Position numbers and translations under genes: made by a program. The notes under the pieces are model-generated. The model was given only the letters and a program-made list of their open reading frames with translations, was not told the origin of the DNA and searched no databases. 48,698 nucleotides of DNA from UBA2336 sp037443645 (GTDB lineage: Bacteria; Bacteroidota; Bacteroidia; Cytophagales; Cyclobacteriaceae), in assembly GCA_037443645.1 (NCBI GenBank), contig JBBINY010000018.1, positions 1 to 48,698 of the forward strand. Direction: 5' to 3'. Of the stretch, positions 37,184-44,771 are shown piece by piece. How positions within the stretch are numbered: the stretch's first letter is position 1; each line of letters begins with the position of its first letter.

Positions 37184-37191
37184 TAAATTTG
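37184..37191 (+). promoter_or_regulatory. Possible -7 element of the thioredoxin-like gene
   Basis: TAAATTTG is an exact TAnnTTTG, 26 bases before the ATG at 37218. No TTTG stands at the proper distance (ATTG is 25 bases upstream). Confidence 0.4.
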
Positions 37192-37217
37192 TTGCCGGTA
37201 AGGCAGTTGGATTACAT

Positions 37218-37757
37218 ATGAATAAAAGAATAAGTACCTGTTTTTTTGCGGCCGTACTGGTTGTTTTGACCACGTCCTTCTCACCGGTAGCTGACGGACC
37301 GGTGAAGTGGATGACTTTTGAAGAGGCGGTTGAGCGTTCGAAGTCTGAAAAGCGCAAAATATTTGTTGACGTGTATACCGACTGGTGCGGTTGGTGCAAG
37401 GTTATGGATAAAAACACGTTCAGTGATCCGAGGGTTGCCGAGATTCTGAACACCCGGTTTTACCCGGTGAAGTTTGATGCCGAACAGCGGGAGGATGTTG
37501 TGTTTAATGGAACCACCTTCAAATTTGTCCCTTATGGGAATAAAGGAACACATCAGTTGGCAGCCGCTCTCCTAAACAATGAACTCAGCTATCCGACCGT
37601 TGTATTTCTTGATGAGGAATTCAGGATGATTCAACCCTTAAAGGGCTATCAGGAGCCACGGCAGTTTCACCCGATTATTCAGTACATCGGTGAAGGCCAT
37701 TACAAAAACACGAAGTGGGAAACCTGGCAAACCCAGTATAAGTCGCCCTACAATTAA
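37218..37757 (+). CDS. Exported thioredoxin-like protein
   Basis: A 179-residue protein with an N-terminal signal segment (RISTCFFAAVLVVLTTSFS) and a thioredoxin fold of the DUF255/thioredoxin-7 kind. The active site is DWCGWCKVMD (CGWC near residues 57-60), with cis-Pro in SYPTVVFLDE near 131. It probably reduces or isomerises periplasmic disulfides. No fused membrane partner (DsbD) or cytochrome gene is nearby. The N-terminal part lacks a lipobox. Confidence 0.85.
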   Translation: MNKRISTCFFAAVLVVLTTSFSPVADGPVKWMTFEEAVERSKSEKRKIFVDVYTDWCGWCKVMDKNTFSDPRVAEILNTRFYPVKFDAEQREDVVFNGTTFKFVPYGNKGTHQLAAALLNNELSYPTVVFLDEEFRMIQPLKGYQEPRQFHPIIQYIGEGHYKNTKWETWQTQYKSPYN

Positions 37758-37769
37758 TTGCTCACCCGC

Positions 37770-37898
37770 TCAATCCTTTTTTTGTTCTTTGGTGGTTTTT
37801 AGAAAATCGACATAGCCAAGTGCAGCGGCAAACCCGATGATAACCGCTACAATGATGATGAAAAGATCAGCGCCTGAACCTACGTAATGACTGAACAT
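37770..37898 (-). CDS. 42-residue single-helix membrane protein
   Basis: A short frame, easily missed, reads MFSHYVGSGADLFIIIVAVI then a helix end (IGFAAALGY) and a charged tail VDFLKTTKEQKKD before TGA. One transmembrane helix with a basic cytoplasmic tail is a typical layout for tiny Bacteroidota membrane proteins. It is packed 12 bases from the thioredoxin gene end and 61 bases downstream of the HD gene on the same strand. No strong ribosome site is seen. Confidence 0.5.
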   Translation of the reverse strand: MFSHYVGSGADLFIIIVAVIIGFAAALGYVDFLKTTKEQKKD

Positions 37899-37959
37899 AA
37901 CCAGAAATATTTAATGATTCAAAGATATGTCTTTTTGTCGTGTTTTCAATCAGCCCATT

Positions 37960-38499
37960 TTAAATCGCTAACTCCTCCTTATGGTGCTTTAAAACACCAA
38001 TGATAAACGCAATATGTGTGGCTAAATCAACCCCGAGTAATTCAGCACCTTTGTACACTTCGTCCCGCTCTACCTTCGCTGCAAAACTCTTGTCCTTGAG
38101 TTTTTTAATCACCGATTTTGGTTCGAGGCTGCTGATGCCATCGGGCCGTACCTGGCAGCAGGCTATAATAAACCCGGTCAGTTCATCGCAGGCTAACAGG
38201 GCTTTGTCAAGGGTGTTGGTGTAGGGTACATTCCATTTGGTGTAATGTGCGGATATGGCATATGCAATTTTTTCTTCCCCCAGGCTTCGCATTTTCTCAA
38301 CAATAATTGCGGGGTGTTTATCCGGATGCGCCTCATAGTCGGCATCATGCAGCATACCGGCAATGGCCCATTGCTCTTTGTCTTCACCGAATTTTTTAGC
38401 GTAAGCTTCCATCACCAGCTCCAGGCTACGCATGTGCCGGAGCAGGCTGGGGCTTTTGGTTAGTTCATGAAGGATGTTACGCGCTTCGGCCCGGGTCAT
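37960..38499 (-). CDS. HD-domain phosphohydrolase
   Basis: A 179-residue HD-superfamily protein. The metal-binding signature is RHMRSLELVM (first His near residue 22), AGMLHDADYEAHPDKH (HD pair near 51-52) and later His/Asp residues (ISAHYTKW, LLACDELTG). Small stand-alone HD proteins of the HDIG type hydrolyse nucleotides or other phosphates; the substrate is unknown. The start overlaps the stop of the TPR gene (ATGA at 38496-38499), so the two are translationally coupled. Confidence 0.88.
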   Translation of the reverse strand: MTRAEARNILHELTKSPSLLRHMRSLELVMEAYAKKFGEDKEQWAIAGMLHDADYEAHPDKHPAIIVEKMRSLGEEKIAYAISAHYTKWNVPYTNTLDKALLACDELTGFIIACCQVRPDGISSLEPKSVIKKLKDKSFAAKVERDEVYKGAELLGVDLATHIAFIIGVLKHHKEELAI

Positions 38500-39647
38500 G
38501 GGTTAAAAAGTTCTTTGCGCTTGTTCATGAAATAGAAATTCACCGCGGCAATGACTACCAGCAGACCAAGGATTGATAAAACAATAAACAGCCGGCTATT
38601 GCGTAATTGAAGGGCACTAATCTCGGCTTGTTTGCGAATCAACTCGTACTCCTGTTCTTTCTCGTTTAGTTTAAGGGCGATTTCCATCTGTGCGATGGAC
38701 CGGCTGCTTTCTTCTCCATAAATCTTTTCGCGGGCCGAATCATACTTCAACAGGGTTTCGTAAGCCTCTTTAAGTTTGCCAAGCCGATAGTAGTTGATCG
38801 AATTGTTTTTGAGGATATCGGGTATACCCGTAAAGGCCCGTAGTTCGCGTGCCATTTTTTCGGCTTGAATCAGATACTCCTGTGCAGGTTTTGGTTGCCC
38901 TGCTTTGGTGTAGGCAATGCCGATGTTTGTAATGGCATTCAGCATGCCAAGCCTGTTGTTGTTCTCTTTCTCAATTTCAAAGGCTCGCTGGTAGTGTTCT
39001 ATGGCTCGCTGATAGTTTCCTTGCCGGAAATAAACATTGCCGATGTTATTAACGGGGTCGGCAAAAGGCTTTCCTGCTTTCTGGCTAAGCTGGTATGATT
39101 CAGAGAAGTAACGCATGGCCTTTTCATACAATTGCAAATCGCTGTTCAGGTTACCTAAATTATTCATTGAGCCAATAATTTTAGTCTGATCCCCCAACTG
39201 CAAAAGGAGTTTATGCGACTCCTCCAGAAATTTCATTGCCTGGCCATAGTCCTTCTTCATCGAGTAGATGGTAGCAATGTTGTTTTTAGTGGTGGCGATT
39301 CCTTCCTTATTGTCAAGTTGTTCGTAAATCTTGAGTGATGTTATATAGTACTGAAGGGCTTTATCAAGTGCTCCCTGATTACGGTAGGCAACCCCAAGGT
39401 TATTGTAGGCAGCAGCCTGGCCACGTTTGTCACTAATCTCGCTGGCCAGATTGAGTGCTTCGCGGGTGTACCCAATCGCTTTTACAGGATTTGTATGAAT
39501 AGTTGCTCTGAAGAGTTCGTTTAGTGTCTTAACTTTCCGTTCGTTTCTTGCCGTATCAAGCACGGCCATCAGGCTGTCAACAGGTTGCCCCACAACAAGG
39601 TTATGCATGCTCAACAAAACCACCAACAGTAACCAGATCCGATTCAT
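38496..39647 (-). CDS. TPR sensor module with C-terminal helix, no output domain
   Basis: This 383-residue protein has a signal peptide (MNRIWLLLVVLLSMHNLVVG), seven or so TPR units in residues ~40-310 (e.g. AYNNLGVAYRNQGALDKALQYY), a coiled coil, and one membrane helix near residues 352-375 ending NKRKELFNP. The architecture equals the sensor half of the TPR histidine kinase at the window start, but the cytoplasmic kinase is absent. Because the stop codon is fused to the next start (ATGA), the short form appears to be the normal gene product rather than a truncation. It may signal through the coupled HD protein; that is inference. Confidence 0.85.
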   Translation of the reverse strand: MNRIWLLLVVLLSMHNLVVGQPVDSLMAVLDTARNERKVKTLNELFRATIHTNPVKAIGYTREALNLASEISDKRGQAAAYNNLGVAYRNQGALDKALQYYITSLKIYEQLDNKEGIATTKNNIATIYSMKKDYGQAMKFLEESHKLLLQLGDQTKIIGSMNNLGNLNSDLQLYEKAMRYFSESYQLSQKAGKPFADPVNNIGNVYFRQGNYQRAIEHYQRAFEIEKENNNRLGMLNAITNIGIAYTKAGQPKPAQEYLIQAEKMARELRAFTGIPDILKNNSINYYRLGKLKEAYETLLKYDSAREKIYGEESSRSIAQMEIALKLNEKEQEYELIRKQAEISALQLRNSRLFIVLSILGLLVVIAAVNFYFMNKRKELFNP

Positions 39648-39757
39648 AGCGTAATCGTTTAAAAGCTAAAGTTAGACCAAAATGCGATATTCTCCGCTTG
39701 CGTAATTTTTCATTATCTTTTCACGCAGGGTTTCCAAATTTCATAAAATCAGCCGGA

Positions 39758-40246
39758 ATGAAAAAACTAACTATCGGACTGGCAGGGCTGTTTGTAAGCA
39801 TGTGTCTATATGCCCAAAATGCCCCCGAAGAAGAAGTAAAAGCGGTTATTGAAACTCTGTTTAAAGGAATGTATCTGGGCGATAGCGCCATCGTAAGATC
39901 AACCTTATCTGCGGATGTTCAATTTGCTACCATCGTTGTTGGAAAAGATGGCATTTCAACCCGTACCACAGAGCAATCCGCTGCACCCTTTTTAAAAGCC
40001 GTTGGGACGCCTCATCCTGACCCATGGAATGAGGAGATCTGGAATCTAAAAATTTCAATCGATGGTACCCTGGCCCAGGCCTGGTGTGATTATGCATTTT
40101 ACATTGGCAAACGGTTTAGTCATTGCGGAGCGGATGCTTTTTTGCTGCACAAAGGCAAAAATGGCTGGAGAATTTTTCACCTGGCAGATACCCGGAGAAC
40201 CTCACCTTGCCGGATTCCGAAAGAAATAGAAGAAAAGTATAAATAA
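39758..40246 (+). CDS. Exported NTF2-like (lumazine-binding-2 type) protein
   Basis: A 162-residue protein with a signal peptide (MKKLTIGLAGLFVSMCLYAQ) from the ATG at 39758; a longer frame at 39698 adds an unlikely N-terminus. The mature part is a cone-shaped NTF2 fold: helix EEEVKAVIETLFKGMYLGDS, strand ADVQFATIVV, and the end strand NGWRIFHLADTRR, close to the putative lumazine-binding family and SnoaL/DUF4440 proteins. No catalytic residue can be assigned. It precedes the histidine phosphatase gene by eight bases, so the pair may be co-transcribed. Confidence 0.75.
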   Translation: MKKLTIGLAGLFVSMCLYAQNAPEEEVKAVIETLFKGMYLGDSAIVRSTLSADVQFATIVVGKDGISTRTTEQSAAPFLKAVGTPHPDPWNEEIWNLKISIDGTLAQAWCDYAFYIGKRFSHCGADAFLLHKGKNGWRIFHLADTRRTSPCRIPKEIEEKYK

Positions 40247-40254
40247 AAAATACT

Positions 40255-40916
40255 ATGGGTATGAGTCGATGGTTTGTGTTGATCCTGGTTCTGACTTTTC
40301 ATGGAGCGATTGGTCAGGAAATGCCTACGGTTTTTATTCTGGTGCGTCATGCAGAGAAAGACATGACCCAAAGCACCAACGATCCGGATTTATCAACNNN
40401 NNNNNNNNNNNNNNNNNNNNNNNNNNNNNNNNNNNNNNNNNNNNNNNNNNNNNNNNNNNNNNNNNNNNNNNNNNNNNNNNNNNNNNNNNNNNNNNNNTGC
40501 GTCATGCAGAGAAAGACATGACCCAAAGCACCAACGATCCGGATTTATCAACTGCAGGAAGGAAGCGTGCAGAGCGCCTGGTGCAATTGTTTGATCGTAC
40601 AACCATTACGGCTATATACAGTTCCAATTACAAACGCACACGGCAAACGGTAGACCCGGTGGCCCGGGCCAAGAGATTGGAAATACAATCTTACATACCC
40701 AATAAAGAGGAGGATATCGATATGATGCTGACTAAAAATCAAGGAGGCACCGTGTTGGTAGCAGGGCACTCTAACACCATTCCCCAATTTGCTAACTACC
40801 TTGTTGGCCAATCAACCTATCATACCTTTGAGGATGGCGATTACAACAACATTCTGGTGGTTTCGGTTGTTAAAAAAGGTATAGGGGCAAAAGTAATCTG
40901 GATCAAAACCGACTAG
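40255..40916 (+). CDS. Exported histidine phosphatase, interrupted by a false gap
   Basis: The N-terminal part (40255-40397) has a signal peptide (WFVLILVLTFHGAIGQ) and the catalytic VRHAEKD (RHG motif variant RHA). The part after the Ns repeats the last 55 bases before them and continues TAGRKRAERL, TAIYSSNYKRTRQT, and VLVAGHSNTIPQF (second catalytic His). Removing the 100 Ns and one copy of the repeat gives one frame of about 167 residues, a normal SixA/phosphoglycerate-mutase-like length. Relatives remove phosphate from proteins or small molecules. The frames run across different registers only because of the padded Ns. Confidence 0.85.
40343..40552. other. 100-N scaffold gap flanked by the same 55 bases
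   Basis: Bases 40343-40397 and 40498-40552 are identical (55 of 55), on either side of Ns at 40398-40497. The overlap is what a k=55 de Bruijn assembler leaves when two contig ends are scaffolded instead of merged. The gap is almost certainly not real sequence. Confidence 0.93.
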
Positions 40917-40927
40917 TTTAATGAAAC

Positions 40928-41920
40928 ATGATGGAATACAGACGTCTTGGTAAATCGGGCCTACCGGTAAGCGCCCTTTCACTGGGCTCATGGTTAACAT
41001 TTGGCAAGCAGATTGACAATGCTATTGCGGATGACCTGATGACGGTAGCGTATGACGGAGGCATTAATTTTTTTGACAACGCAGAAATTTATGCACGGGG
41101 TCGCTCCGAATCGGTAATGGGCGAAATTCTGAAAAAGAAAAACTGGCCGCGCGACAGTTTCATCATTTCGAGCAAGGTTTATTTCGGCTACCTGGGCAAG
41201 GAAGCAAAGCCTACCCAAAGAGGCCTGCATCGAAAACATCTGGTAGAGGCCTGCCATCAGGCGATGCAACGCCTTCAGCTGGATTACCTCGATTTATATT
41301 TTTGCCACCGTCCGGATAAGGAAACGCCCATCGAGGAAACGGTATGGACTATGCACAACCTGATCCTGCAAGGGAAAATTTTATACTGGGGAACCAGTGA
41401 GTGGAGTGCACAGGAAATCATGGAGGCGCATGCCATAGCCGATCGCCACGCACTCATCGGTCCAACCATGGAGCAGCCTCAATACAATATGCTGGAACGC
41501 CAAAAGGTTGAAGTGGATTACCTGCGCATTTATAGTACGTATGGCATGGGTACTACCATTTGGTCACCGCTGGCCAGCGGAGTGTTGTCAGGAAAATACA
41601 ACACCAGCTTTCAACCCGATACACGGTTATCTATTCCGGGCATGGAATGGCTGAAGGACAGAGCACTGGCCGATCAGTATCTGGAGAAAGCCAGAAAGCT
41701 GCACGGTCTCGCCCGCGAACTTGGTCTGTCACAGGCTGTGTTGGCAATCGCCTGGTGTTTGAAAAATCAACATGTCAGCACGGTAATCCTCGGAGCTTCC
41801 AAAGTTGCTCAGCTTAAGGAAAACCTGACGGCATTGGATGCAAAGAAACTGTTAACTGAGGAGGTAATGGAGCGGATTGAAAGCATCTTGAATAATAAAC
41901 CAAAGCAACCCGATTATTAG
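40928..41920 (+). CDS. Aldo/keto reductase (Kv-beta/YghZ type)
   Basis: A 330-residue NADPH-dependent oxidoreductase with a TIM barrel. The catalytic tetrad is visible: Asp and Tyr in FDNAEIYARGRSE, Lys in ISSKVYFG, and His in YFCHRPD. The segments WGTSEWSAQEIMEA and GMGTTIWSPLASGVLSGKY, and the cofactor-binding ILGASKVAQLKENL near the end, match the group that includes the potassium-channel beta subunit and YghZ. It begins with ATGATG, 11 bases after the phosphatase gene, so it is likely in the same operon. Substrate is unknown. Confidence 0.92.
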   Translation: MMEYRRLGKSGLPVSALSLGSWLTFGKQIDNAIADDLMTVAYDGGINFFDNAEIYARGRSESVMGEILKKKNWPRDSFIISSKVYFGYLGKEAKPTQRGLHRKHLVEACHQAMQRLQLDYLDLYFCHRPDKETPIEETVWTMHNLILQGKILYWGTSEWSAQEIMEAHAIADRHALIGPTMEQPQYNMLERQKVEVDYLRIYSTYGMGTTIWSPLASGVLSGKYNTSFQPDTRLSIPGMEWLKDRALADQYLEKARKLHGLARELGLSQAVLAIAWCLKNQHVSTVILGASKVAQLKENLTALDAKKLLTEEVMERIESILNNKPKQPDY

Positions 41921-41953
41921 ATCTGGGGAGAGCACAATGCGTTGATAGTATAT

Positions 41954-42364
41954 ATGCGTCAACACTTGATTTACATCCTGCTGCTTAGTGCCGGCATAAG
42001 TTTCAGTCAGCATCCTGACGAGGTTCGGAGGAGCATCTATTTTGGCGGAGGTAGTTATTCTATAGACGAAGTACAGGCAACCGACCTGCTCAATTGGCTT
42101 GATTCCATACCCAACTTGCTTACCAAATACGAAGTTCACCTCATCAGCCATACCGATCCGATCGGAGGTAAAGCCTACAATGAGTGGCTTTCTGAAATGC
42201 GCAGCACCTCGGTAAAGGAAATTTTACTGAATCATGGCATTCCGGAAAGTAAAATTTCGGTCAAGGACTGGGGACTTGAAAACCCTGTTTACAGCAACAC
42301 CACCCGAAGCGGCATGAGCATGAACCGCAGGGTAGATGTTATTCTCTACCCAATTGTTTACTGA
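41954..42364 (+). CDS. Small exported OmpA-C-like protein
   Basis: From the ATG at 41954 this is a 136-residue protein with a signal peptide (MRQHLIYILLLSAGISFSQ) and a single OmpA-like peptidoglycan-binding domain: IYFGGGSYSIDEVQ, VHLISHTDPIGGKAYNEWLS (the NG-HTD-..G region), MRSTSVKEILLNHGI and the closing MNRRVDVILYP. The key Asp of HTD and the Arg of NRRV are both present, so it should bind the peptidoglycan stem. It lacks a lipobox or membrane domain, so it may float in the periplasm. The 160 bases after it show no gene. Confidence 0.85.
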   Translation: MRQHLIYILLLSAGISFSQHPDEVRRSIYFGGGSYSIDEVQATDLLNWLDSIPNLLTKYEVHLISHTDPIGGKAYNEWLSEMRSTSVKEILLNHGIPESKISVKDWGLENPVYSNTTRSGMSMNRRVDVILYPIVY

Positions 42365-42524
42365 AAGCCTGGATTTGTCCGTTTTCAGACACCATTGTGC
42401 ATATTCGGACGCACTCCCTGAGTTTACTACCTGATTAGTGCGATTGAATGAGCAATTGCCCCTTGGCACCATAATTGGCTAGGAGGAACGGCACTTAGGC
42501 TTCGCAAATCAATTGGATACAGCT

Positions 42525-43211
42525 ATGATTAAACTCCTCGACATCGATAAGTATGTTGACAGCCGTTTTCAACGAACATTTATCCTGAAAGGCATCGGAT
42601 TGGACATTCAGCAAGGGGAGTTCGTAACCATTATGGGACCCAGCGGGGCAGGCAAATCAACCTTAATGAACATTATTGGTATGTTGGATGAACCTTCGGC
42701 CGGTGAATACTTTTTTTTCGATGAGCCGGTTCATAAAATGAAGGAAAAGCAAAAATCTGACATGCATAAAAACTACATCGGTTTCATCTTCCAGGCCTAC
42801 CACCTCATCGATGAGTTGACCGTTTATGAAAACATTGAAACACCCTTGTTGTATAAGGGTGTTAGCGGCAGCGTGCGCAAAAGCATGGTGGCCGATATGC
42901 TTGATCGGTTCAATATGGTTGCCAAGAAAGATCTTTTTCCCGAACAGCTTTCAGGCGGGCAGCAACAACTGGTTGGGGTGGCCCGTGCCATCGTGGGCCA
43001 GCCAAAATTATTGCTGGCGGATGAGCCAACCGGGAACCTGCACTCAGAACAGGGGAAACAGATTATGGAAATCTTTAAGAAGTTAAATGAGGAAGGGATG
43101 ACGATCATCCAGGTTACCCATTCGGAAGAAAATGCGCGCTATGGTAAACGCATCATCAGGCTGGCCGATGGTGCCGTTGTAATTGATGAAAACGTAATGG
43201 CACATGAATAA
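42525..43211 (+). CDS. MacB/LolD-type ABC transporter ATPase
   Basis: A 228-residue ATPase with Walker A GPSGAGKS near residue 38, Q-loop GFIFQAYHLIDELTVYENIE, signature LSGGQQQLVGVARA near 141, Walker B LLLADEPTGNL near 163 and H-loop VTHSEENA. In close relatives the signature helix normally reads LSGGQQQRVAIARA; here Arg is replaced by Leu. The ATG at 42525 is preferred to a TTG four codons earlier. The stop overlaps the TolC-type gene by 8 bases. No permease or adaptor lies beside the pair, so the membrane parts must be encoded elsewhere. Confidence 0.88.
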   Translation: MIKLLDIDKYVDSRFQRTFILKGIGLDIQQGEFVTIMGPSGAGKSTLMNIIGMLDEPSAGEYFFFDEPVHKMKEKQKSDMHKNYIGFIFQAYHLIDELTVYENIETPLLYKGVSGSVRKSMVADMLDRFNMVAKKDLFPEQLSGGQQQLVGVARAIVGQPKLLLADEPTGNLHSEQGKQIMEIFKKLNEEGMTIIQVTHSEENARYGKRIIRLADGAVVIDENVMAHE

Positions 43212-44571
43212 AGCAATGAAAAGGATTTGGATTGCATTTTTTGGACTGATAGTGACCTTCACCGTTCACGCACAACAGCAACCTGCCAAACTCAATTTTA
43301 AAGAAGCTGTTAAAATCGGATTGGACCGAAACCTGTCTCTCAATCAGGAAAAAAATAACCTGGTAACATCATCAATTACCAAAACATCCAGTTTGTTGCA
43401 ACTTACCCCTGCTGTCAATATTATCGGAAATGCCGGACGAAATGATGGTAACTCGTTTAATCAGCAACAGGGTGCCGTAGTGAATGGTATACTCGATTTT
43501 GTGGGTGCCAACATCAATGCTTCCATGCCCTTGTTTAACGGGCTTAATAACCTGAACACTTATCGTCAATCGGTTTATTTACTTGATGCACAAACACAGG
43601 TCGTTAACCGAACAAGCCAGGATGTTATCCGGAATGTTGCTGCGCAGTTCCTTATTTGCTTGCTCGATCAGCAACTGTTGATTATCCAGGAGCGGAATCT
43701 TGAGACTCAGCAAAAACAGTACGATCAGATCAAAGAACAGGTAGCGGCAGGAAGCAGGGCCGAAGTAGATTTGGTGGGTCAGGAGTTCCAGGTTAAGAAT
43801 GCGGAATTATTGGTACTCCGCGCTGCCAACACATTAAAAAATGATAAAATTATTCTTGCGCAAACCATCCAACTGGATCCGTCAGTGCCGTTTGAATTGG
43901 CCGAGCCGGAATGGGATATCAGCACGGTACTTAACGAATTGGAGATCAGTGAGATGTATAACACAGCCCTAGAGCGAAGAGGTGACCTGGCCTCGGCTCG
44001 GTTAAATGAAAGAGCTTCTCAACTTGGTTATCAGGCCGTAAAAGGCACGTATTATCCGCGTATTACCTTGTTTGCTCAGTATGGGTCACGTTACAACTAT
44101 GTTCACCCTACCGAAACGTTTACCCCGGACAACAGGCCATTCGACCAGCAATTTTTTGAGGATAACCTGCAATTAACCTACGGCATGTCTTTTTCAATCC
44201 CCATATATGGGGGCTTTAACACCCGGTCGGCTGTGGTCCGTAACAAAATGGCATATCAGAACTCCAGGCTTGCGGCAGACAACACCGAGATTGTGGTGAA
44301 GAGTGATATTCAGCGGGCTTATCAAAACTATTATGATGTAAGGGCCAATTACGATGCAACTACGGCCCAGCTAAAGGCAGCGGAGTTAACCTTCGGGCTG
44401 GAACAGGAACGCTATAACCTTGGAATAACGGACATTGTTTCGCTCACCCAGGCTAACCAGAATTACACCCGTGCCCAAGCCGATTTTGCCAGTGCGAAAT
44501 ATACCCTGTTGTTTCAAAAAATCCTGATCAACTACGCCATCGGCACCCTTAAGTTCGAGGACATACCCTAA
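43204..44571 (+). CDS. TolC-family outer-membrane efflux protein
   Basis: A 455-residue protein with a signal peptide (MKRIWIAFFGLIVTFTVHAQ after a short leader; a start at 43216 is equally possible) and two OEP repeats: helices of residues ~30-215 and ~240-450 with beta hairpins between. Typical text includes FKEAVKIGLDRNLSLNQEKN, ASMPLFNGLNNL and FSIPIYGGFNTRSAV. It would form the outer-membrane channel of a tripartite exporter, driven by the coupled ABC ATPase. The usual third gene for the membrane fusion protein is absent here. Confidence 0.92.
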   Translation: MNKAMKRIWIAFFGLIVTFTVHAQQQPAKLNFKEAVKIGLDRNLSLNQEKNNLVTSSITKTSSLLQLTPAVNIIGNAGRNDGNSFNQQQGAVVNGILDFVGANINASMPLFNGLNNLNTYRQSVYLLDAQTQVVNRTSQDVIRNVAAQFLICLLDQQLLIIQERNLETQQKQYDQIKEQVAAGSRAEVDLVGQEFQVKNAELLVLRAANTLKNDKIILAQTIQLDPSVPFELAEPEWDISTVLNELEISEMYNTALERRGDLASARLNERASQLGYQAVKGTYYPRITLFAQYGSRYNYVHPTETFTPDNRPFDQQFFEDNLQLTYGMSFSIPIYGGFNTRSAVVRNKMAYQNSRLAADNTEIVVKSDIQRAYQNYYDVRANYDATTAQLKAAELTFGLEQERYNLGITDIVSLTQANQNYTRAQADFASAKYTLLFQKILINYAIGTLKFEDIP

Positions 44572-44653
44572 ATCAGCCCTTTTCATACATTTTAGGCCTG
44601 TTTGCACATCAATTCAAAATCAGGGTAGCCTTCATTATTCTGCCTAAAATCAA

Positions 44654-44661
44654 TACCTTTG
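44654..44661 (+). promoter_or_regulatory. -7 element of rpsA (TACCTTTG)
   Basis: TACCTTTG is an exact TAnnTTTG. The base pairs at the -33 position (TTCA, 44631-44634, 19 bases away) are only half matched, as is often seen. The predicted start is near 44666, which coincides with the first base of the leader hairpins. Confidence 0.55.
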
Positions 44662-44665
44662 CAGC

Positions 44666-44761
44666 CCTGTCCGAACGGGCAGGCCATTCCTTAACGAATG
44701 GATTGTTAAACCTTAAAAAGTGTTGCGGGCTGGCCCGGCCGCTGCATGTATGTGTGGGCCA
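44666..44761 (+). ncRNA. Structured 5' leader of rpsA
   Basis: The ~106-base leader can fold into three elements. Hairpin 1: CCTGTCC (44666-44672), loop GAAC, GGGCAGG (44677-44683). Hairpin 2 abuts it: CCATTC (44684-44689), loop CTTAAC, GAATGG (44696-44701). After an A/T-rich linker, TGGCCC (44731-44736) pairs with GGGCCA (44756-44761), ten bases before the ATG; alternatively CGGG (44726-44729) pairs with CCCG (44734-44737). The two options exclude each other, as in a switch. Ribosomal protein S1 in other bacteria represses its own mRNA through leader hairpins, so this is a candidate autoregulatory site. The structures are drawn by eye. Confidence 0.45.
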
Positions 44762-44771
44762 ATTTTAGTTT

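Noticed and set aside
40343..40552. Apparent 55-bp tandem repeat
   Set aside because: The copies flank a run of Ns inside one gene and vanish when the gap is closed; this is a scaffolding artefact and not a biological repeat.
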